DNA of 64,000 bases, from assembly GCF_006715005.1 (NCBI RefSeq), contig NZ_VFMJ01000001.1, forward strand, positions 2,542,001 through 2,606,000, written 5' to 3'. The notes below the pieces were generated by a model. It made no database searches. It saw only the letters and a list, made by a program, of their open reading frames with translations, and had not been told where the DNA came from. Shown here one piece after another: positions 18,189-27,129 of this stretch. The DNA is from Serratia marcescens. Its GTDB lineage: Bacteria; Pseudomonadota; Gammaproteobacteria; Enterobacterales; Enterobacteriaceae. The position numbers were made by a program, and so were the translations under genes. Numbering within the stretch: position 1 is the first letter of the stretch; the number at the start of each line of letters is the position of its first letter.

Positions 18189-18905
18189 TTAAATCAGCTG
18201 CAAATAAACCGCTTTGGCGGTAGCGGCGGTCTTATTAGCGACAGAAAGTTTTTTAATCGAGTTGCCGATATGGAAATTGACCGTGCGCTCGCTCACTCCC
18301 ATCAACAGCGCGATCTCTTCCGCCGTTTTCCCTTCGCTGCACCAGCGTAAGATGTCTTTTTCGCGCAGCGTCAGCACATCTTTTATCGCGTCGTCATTCA
18401 CCGATATCAAGGCTTCACGCAGCGTTTTATGGGCGGTTTGCGCCAGCCAAAGGAAAAAGGTTTCATTTGCCGCGCGCGCTTGCAGCGTTTGCTCGGGCAG
18501 CGCTTTCCCGGCAAACGTCAGGATCCCGAGGCGGCCATAGCAATCCTTGACCGACTGCGACCAACCGGCGCACAGGCCGAATTGCGCCATACGCCGCCAA
18601 AGCGTCGGCCGCTCGTGATAAAAGCTTTCGTCCCACTGAAACTGCAGCGTGGAATGGTGAGCGCGCTCAATAACCGGATCCTGCAAATACACCCGCTGCC
18701 GCCGATAATCCTCGAGATAGTTCACGGAACAATTCCCTTCGATCAGCATTTTAGGGCGGCTGGCCGGATAACAGGAAAACACGATGTAGGAGAAATAATC
18801 AAACCCCAGCGCCTCAGCGCAGGGCCCCAGCTGCGTCAGAAAGCATTCGCGATCGGCCAGGCTGCCAATCACCTCCGCCATGAGCCGTTGAGTGCGGGTA
18901 TCCAT
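18189..18905 (-). CDS. LuxR-family quorum-sensing regulator (orphan in this window)
   Basis: A 238-residue protein with an N-terminal acyl-homoserine-lactone-binding domain (about 20-160) and a C-terminal LuxR helix-turn-helix (LTLREKDILRWCSEGKTAEEIALLMGVSERTVNFH). The ligand-pocket residues follow the TraR/LuxR pattern: Tyr-61 and Asp-70/Pro-71 equivalents (DYRRQRVYLQDP), Trp-85 equivalent (FQWDE) and Gly-113 equivalent (GLCAG). The exception is the usual Trp-57, which is Tyr (NYLEDY). No luxI synthase lies in the window. It is divergent from the acyl-CoA/oxoamine-synthase operon, the obvious target candidate. In layout it resembles SdiA-type solos. Confidence 0.9.
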   Translation of the reverse strand: MDTRTQRLMAEVIGSLADRECFLTQLGPCAEALGFDYFSYIVFSCYPASRPKMLIEGNCSVNYLEDYRRQRVYLQDPVIERAHHSTLQFQWDESFYHERPTLWRRMAQFGLCAGWSQSVKDCYGRLGILTFAGKALPEQTLQARAANETFFLWLAQTAHKTLREALISVNDDAIKDVLTLREKDILRWCSEGKTAEEIALLMGVSERTVNFHIGNSIKKLSVANKTAATAKAVYLQLI

Positions 18906-19240
18906 AACGCAGGTTCTCCAGATAGCGATGCCAATTTATCGATAGGTCAGACTCACTATAGAATATCGTCGCCCGGGGCCAGTAACCGTTTCATATAATA
19001 AAAAATACCAACGCTATAACGAAAATAGCTATTCCCCTTAAAATAAGCCTTTTTATTGCGCCGAACAGTAAAACTACGCGAATAGCATAATCTCCTCGGC
19101 ACGTAAACCTGTCATTTCTACCGTTAGACAGCCAGGACACCGCCAATTACTTTCCTCACAGGCACTCAGTGCCGCCGTAAATCCAAAGAGATAATAAGCA
19201 TTTGCGAATTTCGCATGGCATACAGTGACGGGGATTTTCT
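18906..19240. promoter_or_regulatory. Divergent control region between the LuxR gene and the oxoamine-synthase operon
   Basis: 335 bp without a gene. It contains a perfect inverted repeat CTGTC (19109-19113) and GACAG (19127-19131) with a 13-nt spacer. The CTG/CAG ends recall lux boxes, but those have a 10-nt spacer, so it is not a canonical one. The rest is AT-rich (18960-19090), consistent with promoters. Confidence 0.45.
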
Positions 19241-20770
19241 ATGGCAGAAAGTAATGCGGCAATTCAGTCGGCTGCGATTATCGGCGCGGGAACGATGGGC
19301 AGAGGCATCGCTTATCTTTTCGCGCAAAAAGGCATTCGCACGGTGCTTTATAATCGCAACGGCAATACCCTCAATCAGGCTCGCGACTATATCGCGCAAG
19401 ACCTGAACAAAAAAGTCGAACAGGGCAAGATCGCGCCGCAGAATAAAGGCGCGGTGCTGGCCAATCTGGCGTTCACCTCGGTGTTTGAGGCCATTGCCGA
19501 CAGCGAGCTGGTGATAGAAACCATCGCCGAGCAAGAGCAAACCAAACTTGAAGTGCTGGCGGCCATCGCCGCGGTGGTCAAGCCCGACACGTTGATCGCC
19601 ACCAATACCTCCTCACTGTCGCTTAACAAGCTGGCAACGGCGGTGACGCACAGCGAGCGGTTTATCGGTTTGCACTTTTTCAACCCCGCACCGCTGATGA
19701 AACTGATTGAGATCATCCCGGCCTACTTTACCGCACACGCCACCACCGAACGTTGCCGTCAACTGGTGGCCACGTTGGGGAAACGCGATGTCGTCTGCCA
19801 GGCCACACCGGGGTTTATCGTCAACCGCATGGCCCGCCCCTACTACCTGGAAGGATTCCGCCTGTTGGAAGAACACGTGGCGCGCGCGCCGCAAATCGAC
19901 CGCGCCCTCAAGGCCGGCGGGCACTTTCGCATGGGGCCGCTCGAGCTGACCGATTTTATCGGCCAGGACATCAACTATCAGGTCAGCCGGCAAATCTGGC
20001 AGGACATGCAATACGACCCGCGTTATACCCCCGGGCATCTGCAGCGTTCGCTGGTCGATGCCGGTCTGTTGGGGAAAAAGAACGGCCGCTCCTACTTTGC
20101 TGCCGAAGAAACCGCCCCGCCGGTGGCGACTGCCATCGATGCAGACGTCGAGACGCTGCGCGTCTGCGGTGAACACCCTTTTTTTACCCTGTTGCAACAG
20201 CGGGCCACGCTTCAGTGGCCACGGCTACGCGTGGAACAACGGCCGGCCTTACCGGGCCTGGGGCCGGCCGTCCAGATCAATGACGCATTCACCGTCAGCA
20301 TCACCGATGGCCGCACGGCGAGCCAGTTAGCCGAGCAGACGACGGCTGACGCTTTTGTGGTCGATATCGCCCTGAACTACGCCGACACGGCGTATCTGGT
20401 GGCGGCGCACAGCCGCCACGCCTCGGCGACCAATAAGGCGCTGTTTTTACGCCTGCTGCACACGACAATCCCACAGGTTGAATTTATCAAAGACTCCCCG
20501 GCGCTGATCGTCGCTCGTGTCCTCAGCAGCCTGATCAACGAGTCGGTGATCATGGTGGAAAGCGGCGTCTGCAGCCGGGAAGACATCGATGTCGCCGCCG
20601 TCGCGGGCGTTAACTACGCCGGCGGCATTTTCGACTGGCTCGATAGCCTGGGGGAGAAAAACGTCAGGACGACGCTGAGCAATCTGGCGCAGCTGCTGCA
20701 CGCGGCGCGCTATGCGCCGCATTATACCCTTCTGCACACCGCGCAACCGGCGCTGACGACCACGCCTTAA
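19241..20770 (+). CDS. 3-hydroxyacyl-CoA dehydrogenase, PaaH-like
   Basis: A 509-residue two-domain NAD-dependent enzyme. The Rossmann motif AAIIGAGTMGRGIAYLFAQKG is at residues 12-32. IGLHFFNPAPLMKLIEIIP carries the catalytic His, and the family loop TPGFIVNRMARPYYLEGFRLLEE follows. A second 3HCDH C-terminal domain ends the protein (SLINESVIMVESGVCSREDIDVAA). It interconverts 3-hydroxyacyl-CoA and 3-oxoacyl-CoA, as PaaH does on 3-hydroxyadipyl-CoA. No other phenylacetate (paa) ring-degradation genes are here. First gene of a five-gene operon with gaps of 9 and 15 bp and then overlaps. Confidence 0.9.
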   Translation: MAESNAAIQSAAIIGAGTMGRGIAYLFAQKGIRTVLYNRNGNTLNQARDYIAQDLNKKVEQGKIAPQNKGAVLANLAFTSVFEAIADSELVIETIAEQEQTKLEVLAAIAAVVKPDTLIATNTSSLSLNKLATAVTHSERFIGLHFFNPAPLMKLIEIIPAYFTAHATTERCRQLVATLGKRDVVCQATPGFIVNRMARPYYLEGFRLLEEHVARAPQIDRALKAGGHFRMGPLELTDFIGQDINYQVSRQIWQDMQYDPRYTPGHLQRSLVDAGLLGKKNGRSYFAAEETAPPVATAIDADVETLRVCGEHPFFTLLQQRATLQWPRLRVEQRPALPGLGPAVQINDAFTVSITDGRTASQLAEQTTADAFVVDIALNYADTAYLVAAHSRHASATNKALFLRLLHTTIPQVEFIKDSPALIVARVLSSLINESVIMVESGVCSREDIDVAAVAGVNYAGGIFDWLDSLGEKNVRTTLSNLAQLLHAARYAPHYTLLHTAQPALTTTP

Positions 20771-20779
20771 GGATCCACG

Positions 20780-21991
<1,212 letters not shown>

Positions 21992-22006
21992 CACAAGGAA
22001 CATACG

Positions 22007-23218
22007 ATGAGCGTACTGAACATTCTTGAAGAAAAGCTGGCGGAAACCAAAAAACAGGGACGTTTTCGCGAGTTCCTCAACCTTGAACGCGGCGTGCAGG
22101 ACAAACCCTGGGCCACCCACCACGGGCAGCAAGGCGAGCGCCGTCTCAACGTCTGGTGCTCGAACGACTATCTGGCGATGAGCCACCACCCCAAAGTACT
22201 GCTGGCCACCACCGACGCGGTTAACCGGGTCGGGCTGGGCACCTGCGGCGCCCGCAGCATTTCCGGCACCTCGGTCTACCACAGCGAGCTGGAAACGCTG
22301 CTGGCCAGCGCCTACGGCAAAGAGTCGGCGCTGCTGTTCACCACCGGTTTCGGCGCCAACGACGCCACCTTATCCACCCTGTGCGACGCCATTCCCGATC
22401 TGATCGTGTTCTCCGACGAGCTGAATCACGCCTCGATGATTTACGGTATCCGCTACAGCAAGGCAGAGAAAAAGATCTTCCGCCACAACGATGTGGCACA
22501 CCTCGCCGAACTGCTGCAGGCCGCCGATCCGGCGCGGCCAAAGCTGATCGCTTTCGAGTCGCTGTATTCCATGGACGGTGACTTCGCTCCGCTGGCGCAG
22601 ATCGTGGCGCTGGCGGAGCAGTATCAGGCGCTGACCTATCTCGACGAGATCCACTCCGCCGGCGTCTATGGCAAACGGGGGCTGGGCTACGCCGAACAGC
22701 TGGGCCTGCTGGATAAAATCACCATTATTCAGGGCGGGTTCGGCAAATCTTACGGTGCGGCGGGCGGTTATATCGCCGCGCCCCGCTCGGTGGTGGAGGC
22801 GGTGCGCAGTTGGGCGCCGGCATTCGTCTTCAGCACCTCGTCACCGGCGCCGGTGGTGGCCGCCGCGCTGGCCAGTTTTAAATACAACCTCGAGCATGAC
22901 ACCCAGCGCAAGCATCTGCTGGCGATCGTCGATCACCTGAAAACTGGCCTGCGCGCCGCCGGCATCCCGCTGGTGTCGGCCGACAGCCATATCCTGCCGC
23001 TGCGGGTCGGCGATCCCCATCGCAACAAACACATCAGCCAAGTGCTGCTCGATGAGCATGACATCTACGTACAGCCGGTCAATGCACCAACGGTGCCCGC
23101 AGGCAGCGAGCGGCTGCGGGTGACGCCGACCTCGGCGCATTCCCATGCCGACGTGGAGACGTTCCTGGCGGCGCTGGGACGGGTCTGGGCAGCGAACGAT
23201 CTGCGGAGGGCGGGATGA
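22007..23218 (+). CDS. 5-aminolevulinate-synthase-like alpha-oxoamine synthase
   Basis: A 403-residue PLP enzyme of the alpha-oxoamine synthase family, which joins an amino acid to an acyl-CoA with loss of CO2. It is closest in pattern to ALA synthase: VWCSNDYLAMSHHPKV, SDELNHASMIYGIRYSKAEKKIFRHND, FESLYSMDGDFAPL, YLDEIHSAGVYGKRG, PLP-lysine loop GGFGKSYGAAGGYIAA, and C-terminal IYVQPVNAPTVPAGSERLR. The Arg-21 equivalent, which contacts the succinyl-CoA carboxylate in ALAS, is kept (GRFREF). The usual TRNISGT is ARSISGT here, so the acyl or amino-acid choice may differ. Enterobacteria make ALA from glutamyl-tRNA, so housekeeping haem synthesis is unlikely. Confidence 0.88.
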   Translation: MSVLNILEEKLAETKKQGRFREFLNLERGVQDKPWATHHGQQGERRLNVWCSNDYLAMSHHPKVLLATTDAVNRVGLGTCGARSISGTSVYHSELETLLASAYGKESALLFTTGFGANDATLSTLCDAIPDLIVFSDELNHASMIYGIRYSKAEKKIFRHNDVAHLAELLQAADPARPKLIAFESLYSMDGDFAPLAQIVALAEQYQALTYLDEIHSAGVYGKRGLGYAEQLGLLDKITIIQGGFGKSYGAAGGYIAAPRSVVEAVRSWAPAFVFSTSSPAPVVAAALASFKYNLEHDTQRKHLLAIVDHLKTGLRAAGIPLVSADSHILPLRVGDPHRNKHISQVLLDEHDIYVQPVNAPTVPAGSERLRVTPTSAHSHADVETFLAALGRVWAANDLRRAG

Positions 23219-24387
23219 AGTTAGCGGATTATAACGGCCATCTGGTCACGCTTTGTCTGATGGCGACCGGTACGTTCGCCATCGGCACCGACGCCTTTAT
23301 CGTCGCCGGCGTGCTCAGCGACATTTCCGACACCTTTGCCGTCAGCCCCGCGCAAGCGGGGCAGTTGATATCGGTATTCGCGCTGGCTTATATGCTGTTC
23401 GCCCCCCTCACCGCCTGGCTGCTGGGTAACGTCAACCGCAAGCATATCCTGCAGTTGGCGCTGGTGCTGTTCATCGCCGGCAACCTGGCCTGCGCCTGGG
23501 CCACCAGCTACCTGCAGATCTCGTTTGGCAGAGTGCTGGCGGCATTGGGGGCGGCCTGTTACACGCCACAGGCCGCCGCCGCTGCGGTGGGGCTGGTGGC
23601 GGAAAAGCGTCGCGGCCTGGCCATTTCCATCGTCTATGGCGGTATGACGTTGGCTATTGCGCTCGGCATTCCGTTTGGTACCTTTCTCGCCAAACTGATC
23701 GGCTGGCGTGAAATCTTTCTGTTCATCGCCCTGCTGGGAGCGATTGCGCTGCTGGGCCTTTCGCTGGCGCTGCGCGCCATTGCGCCACCGGGCAAGCATT
23801 CGCTGAAAGAGCGGCTCGCTCCGCTGCGGCAAAAGGCGGTGCTGACTACGCTGCTGATCACCTTTTTTGCCGTTTGCTCGGAACACATCGTGTATAGCTA
23901 CGTCAGCGTATTGCTGAAAAACACCCAGTTCGGCCCGCAGGCGATCCTGCCCCTCGCGCTGCTGGTGTTCGGCATTGGCGCGGTGATCGGCAATTTTGCC
24001 TCCGGCGCGCTAACCGATGCCTTCGGCAGCAAGTTCGTGCTGCTGTTTTCCGTGGCGATCCAGACGCTGTCCCTGTTCCTGCTGGCCTTTTACGTCACCT
24101 CACCCTGGTGGGTGCTGGCCATCTTTCTGGTCTGGGGCATCACCGGTTGGATGTACCTGGTGCCGATCCAACATCACTTGTTGTCGCTGTCGAAACGCTT
24201 TGGCGCGCTGACAGTGTCGCTCAACAGCTCGGTGCTGTACGCCGGCATCGCGGCCGGCGGCATGCTGGGCGGCCTGTCGCTCTATGCGTTGCCGGCCCAT
24301 TACCTGCCGCTGTTTTCGCTGCCGCTCGGCGCCATCGCCCTGCTGCTGACGCTGCTGTTTTTCCGGGGAGAGGCCAACAATGAGTGA
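23215..24387 (+). CDS. MFS transporter, DHA1-type exporter
   Basis: A 390-residue protein with about 12 membrane helices. The DHA1-type motifs are GTFAIGTDAFIVAGVLSDI at the start, the loop after helix 2 (LGNVNRKHILQ) and the helix 5 Gly-rich stretch (GGMTLAIALGIPFGTFLAKLIGWR). It belongs to the AraJ/CmlA/PbuE-like drug and metabolite efflux group. Its start overlaps the stop of the oxoamine synthase gene (ATGA) and its end overlaps the hydratase gene by 8 bp, so it is translationally coupled to the pathway. It probably exports the product. Confidence 0.88.
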   Translation: MKLADYNGHLVTLCLMATGTFAIGTDAFIVAGVLSDISDTFAVSPAQAGQLISVFALAYMLFAPLTAWLLGNVNRKHILQLALVLFIAGNLACAWATSYLQISFGRVLAALGAACYTPQAAAAAVGLVAEKRRGLAISIVYGGMTLAIALGIPFGTFLAKLIGWREIFLFIALLGAIALLGLSLALRAIAPPGKHSLKERLAPLRQKAVLTTLLITFFAVCSEHIVYSYVSVLLKNTQFGPQAILPLALLVFGIGAVIGNFASGALTDAFGSKFVLLFSVAIQTLSLFLLAFYVTSPWWVLAIFLVWGITGWMYLVPIQHHLLSLSKRFGALTVSLNSSVLYAGIAAGGMLGGLSLYALPAHYLPLFSLPLGAIALLLTLLFFRGEANNE

Positions 24388-25099
24388 CGCCCTCCCGGTG
24401 CTTTATGAGCGCCACGGCGAGCAGGTTGCGGTCATCACCCTCAATCGGCCGGAAAAAAAGAACGCCATCAACCTGCAGATGGCCGAGCTGATCCGCACCT
24501 ACCTGCGACAGGCGGATAACGATGACTCGGTGCGCGCGATCGTCCTGGCGGGCCAACCGGCGGTATTTTCCGCCGGTATGGATATCAACGCCTTTCGTCA
24601 GGGCGAACTGCCGATCGTCACGCCGGAGGGGTTTGGCGGGCTGATCCATGCACAGATCGCCAAGGTGATCATCGCCGCCGTTGATGGCATCGCGTACGGG
24701 GGCGGATTTGAGCTGGCGCTGGCGTGCGATCTGATCGTCGCCGGCCAGGGCGCACGCTTCAGCTTCCCCGAAACCGGGCTCGGATTGGTCGCCGCGCAAG
24801 GCGGATGCGCGCGCTTGCCGGCGCGGATTTCTCCCTATGTCGCGCTCGACTGGCTGCTGACCGGCAGAACCGTCGATGCGCAGGAGGCGCTGTCACACGG
24901 CGCCATTTCCCGCATCAGCGCGGGATCGGCCCGGGAAGAAGCACTGCGCATCGCCGAACAGATCGCCGGAAAAGACCTTGCTGCCAGCCAAGCGGTTAAG
25001 GCCATCGTGCGCCAGGGGCTGGCACGGCAAGAAGCCCCCTCATTCGATTTTCAACAAGGCCCGGTCGAGCGCCTTCGTCAGGCTGCCGCCCGCCGATAA
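24380..25099 (+). CDS. Enoyl-CoA hydratase/isomerase family protein
   Basis: A 239-residue crotonase-fold enzyme. The oxyanion-hole segment is VDGIAYGGGFELALACD. Both catalytic Glu positions of true hydratases are present (Glu in GGGFEL and Glu in SFPETGLG), so hydration/dehydration between enoyl- and 3-hydroxyacyl-CoA is likely rather than another crotonase chemistry. Last gene of the operon, overlapping the MFS gene by 8 bp. With the dehydrogenase and thiolase it could convert a 3-oxoacyl-CoA into the matching enoyl-CoA. Confidence 0.88.
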   Translation: MSDALPVLYERHGEQVAVITLNRPEKKNAINLQMAELIRTYLRQADNDDSVRAIVLAGQPAVFSAGMDINAFRQGELPIVTPEGFGGLIHAQIAKVIIAAVDGIAYGGGFELALACDLIVAGQGARFSFPETGLGLVAAQGGCARLPARISPYVALDWLLTGRTVDAQEALSHGAISRISAGSAREEALRIAEQIAGKDLAASQAVKAIVRQGLARQEAPSFDFQQGPVERLRQAAARR

Positions 25100-25221
25100 T
25101 CCCCCTGCCGGTTCGCCTGAACCGGCATTTCCGCTTTTCCGCCACAGCTCATTTTACGCAGCCCGCCTCTCGGCGCTGGGCTACACTGCCGGTAGCCCTA
25201 ATGCGCTGATAAGGAAAAATA

Positions 25222-25788
25222 ATGCGCCCTTTGCCTCTGCAGACCCCCAGACTGATCCTGCGCCCATTCACGGCCAGCGATCTGTCCCACTTTACCGCCT
25301 ACCGAAACCACCCAGACGTGGCGCGCTATCAAAGCTGGAGCGACTACAGCGCCGCCGATGCGCAGGCCTTTTTCGAACAGCAACGGCAGCTCGCGTTCAA
25401 CCGTGATGACAGCTGGTTTCAACTGGCGGTCGAGCGCCGTGAGGACGGTGCGTTGCTGGGCGATGTCGCGGTGCATTTCTTCGATGAGGGGCGTCAGGCT
25501 GAACTGGGCGTGACTTTCGATCCCGCTCATCAGCGACAGGGACAGGCACGCGAGGCGCTGATCGCCGTCATCGCCTTGCTGTTCGGGCCGCTGGCGAAAC
25601 ACCGCATTACCGCGGTGGTGGACGCGCGTAATCTTCGCGCCGCCGCGCTGTTTGGCAAGCTGGGCTTTCGTCGTGAGGCCTGCTGGCGGCAAAACGTGTT
25701 TTTCAAAGGCGCATGGGGCGACGAATTCGGTTTCGCCTTGCTGCAAAGCGAATGGCGGGAGAATGAAAAACATGGCGCTGTTGAATAA
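25222..25788 (+). CDS. GNAT family N-acetyltransferase, RimJ/RimL-like
   Basis: A 188-residue protein of the acetyltransferase_3 (RimJ/RimL) group. It starts LPLQTPRLILRPFTASDL, has LLGDVAVHFFDEGRQAELGVTFDPAHQRQGQAREAL (acetyl-CoA-binding Q-x2-G-x-A loop) and ends with AALFGKLGFRREACWRQNVFFKG. The substrate is unknown. It starts 122 bp after the hydratase gene and probably has its own promoter. Its last 17 bp overlap the next gene. Confidence 0.88.
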   Translation: MRPLPLQTPRLILRPFTASDLSHFTAYRNHPDVARYQSWSDYSAADAQAFFEQQRQLAFNRDDSWFQLAVERREDGALLGDVAVHFFDEGRQAELGVTFDPAHQRQGQAREALIAVIALLFGPLAKHRITAVVDARNLRAAALFGKLGFRREACWRQNVFFKGAWGDEFGFALLQSEWRENEKHGAVE

Positions 25789-26314
25789 ATACCTTGGGCA
25801 ATACCAGTTCTCGGAACGGCATGCGATCGCCATCGCCGCACCGCAGGCTCGGATCCTGGCGGCCGTGGCCGCTTACGATCCCAAACACGATCGCTTCTTC
25901 CGCAGCATGATAGCGCTGCGCGAATTGCCCGCGCGACTGATGCCACGCGATAAGCCCGGCCAGCCGCCGTTTGGCCTGCATAACTTTTGCCTGCTTGAGC
26001 AAGATGACAACGCGTTGGTCTATGGCCTGATCGGCCGATTTTGGCAGGCTGAATACGGTCTGGAGCAGGTCGCTGACGGGGCGGGCTTTCTGGCCTTCGC
26101 TCAGCCCGGCGTCGCCAAACTCGCGCTGGGCTATGTTGTGAGTCCTCTCGAGGGCGGGCGCTGTCGTCTGGTGACGGAAACGCGCATCTTTTGCCCCGAC
26201 GACGCCAGCCGGCGGCGGTTTATTCCCTATTGGTATACTATTCGCCTGGTGAGCGGGTTGATACGGCGCCGTATGTTGCACGCCATCAAAACCGCCAGCG
26301 AAGCCCCCACCTAA
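25772..26314 (+). CDS. DUF2867-type protein
   Basis: A 180-residue soluble protein with features of DUF2867/SRPBCC-like proteins: an early RHAIAIAAPQARILAAV and a later GYVVSPLEGGRCRLVTETRIFC followed by YWYTIRLVSGLIRRRML. These small alpha-beta proteins have a hydrophobic cavity and no assigned activity. The ATG at 25772 is chosen because GGGAG lies ten bases upstream; the ATG at 25763 is too close to it. The start overlaps the acetyltransferase gene, indicating a two-gene operon. Confidence 0.75.
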   Translation: MALLNKYLGQYQFSERHAIAIAAPQARILAAVAAYDPKHDRFFRSMIALRELPARLMPRDKPGQPPFGLHNFCLLEQDDNALVYGLIGRFWQAEYGLEQVADGAGFLAFAQPGVAKLALGYVVSPLEGGRCRLVTETRIFCPDDASRRRFIPYWYTIRLVSGLIRRRMLHAIKTASEAPT

Positions 26315-26412
26315 TACATTCATTTAGTGAATGCGTTTAGGAGCATTCTCAGAGCATGCCTCAAGCAATAAGGTTATTTATTAACCATTACAAGATGCAT
26401 TGAGAAGCCATT

Positions 26413-26439
26413 AGCCCCGCCCCCCTGCGGGGCTTTTTT
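26413..26439 (+). terminator. Rho-independent terminator
   Basis: 8-bp stem AGCCCCGC/GCGGGGCT with a C-rich 6-nt loop, followed by TTTTTT. It ends the GNAT-DUF2867 transcript; the next gene is convergent and starts from the other side. Confidence 0.85.
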
Positions 26440-26442
26440 CAT

Positions 26443-26745
26443 CTAGTCAGCGTTCAAACCGGGAAATACCTGCATAAACAGGAAGGTACAAGGCTTGCGC
26501 TGATAGTGGTTGATCTGCGGCACCAGCCGGGTGAAATGCTCGGTCTGACAATGCACATCCAGGGCGGCGCGATCCGGCCAGCTTTCGATAAAAATAAAAT
26601 GCCCGGGGTCCTGCTGGTCGATGCACAGTTCATAACTGATGCACAGCGGCTCTTGACGGGTTTTCTCCACCAGCTCGCGATACCATGGCATAACGGTTTC
26701 AATGTGTTCCGGGTGAATAAAATCTTCAGCGATGACCTTCAGCAT
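26443..26745 (-). CDS. Antibiotic biosynthesis monooxygenase-fold protein (YgiN-like)
   Basis: A 100-residue dimeric ferredoxin-like ABM domain. MLKVIAEDFIHPEHIETVMPWYRELVEKTRQEP is followed by SYELCIDQQDPGHFIFIESWPDRAALDVHCQTEHF, the standard ABM/quinol-monooxygenase pattern. Such proteins act on quinols or aromatic intermediates, or simply bind them. The ATG at 26745 has AGGAG six bases upstream, so the earlier in-frame ATG is dropped. It ends just after the terminator of the convergent operon. Confidence 0.86.
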   Translation of the reverse strand: MLKVIAEDFIHPEHIETVMPWYRELVEKTRQEPLCISYELCIDQQDPGHFIFIESWPDRAALDVHCQTEHFTRLVPQINHYQRKPCTFLFMQVFPGLNAD

Positions 26746-27129
26746 GTTGCGCTCCTGCATTCTGTTTTGCCGTGCCTCACCTTATCGTCCTCCCTCCCGA
26801 GATGAAAGCGTCACTCTCGCGGTCTATCACCGGACTCTCAATTCGGTGATAGCGCACACAGATCTCGATCAAAGCGCTTGAACGCGCCATAGCCCTGTGT
26901 GAACTTTCGATTAACAAAAAAGCAACACACCATTCACCATGGTGATGTCTGCACTCACCTGCCGACCCGATACGCGGCGTTTTTTTTCACCTTTAAAGGC
27001 CTGACCATTAGTCCTTTAGACCTTTAAAGGTCCCGAAGAAAAACCGTAGTTACCGTCGTGTTGAGGACAACGGCATCAGGACGGTCCTGTGACCGACGCT
27101 TGTCATTCTCAGAAGAGAGGTTAACGCCA
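26746..27129. promoter_or_regulatory. Divergent control region with paired palindromes
   Basis: A gene-free 384 bp between the ABM-protein gene and an MFS transporter gene. The outstanding feature is two CCTTTAAAGG palindromes 31 bp apart (26990-26999, 27021-27030). A CRP-like half site (TGTGA near 26900) is present but its second half is poor. Confidence 0.6.
26990..27032. repeat. Two copies of palindrome CCTTTAAAGG, probable operator pair
   Basis: The first copy is at 26990-26999. The second, at 27021-27030, extends to the perfect 14-bp palindrome GACCTTTAAAGGTC (27019-27032). The centres are 31 bp apart, close to three helical turns, so a dimeric repressor or activator could bind both on one DNA face. 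A partial copy, GTCCTTTAGACC, lies at 27011-27022. The transporter start is about 100 bp downstream. Confidence 0.65.

Noticed and set aside
19109..19131. Canonical lux box
   Set aside because: The spacing between CTG and CAG is too long for a canonical lux box, so it is reported only as an inverted repeat.
22007..23218. Housekeeping ALA synthase for haem
   Set aside because: Enterobacteria use the glutamyl-tRNA route, and the gene sits in an acyl-CoA/export operon with altered pocket residues.
26890..26930. CRP binding site upstream of the ACS-family MFS gene
   Set aside because: Only one TGTGA half is good; the second half does not match.
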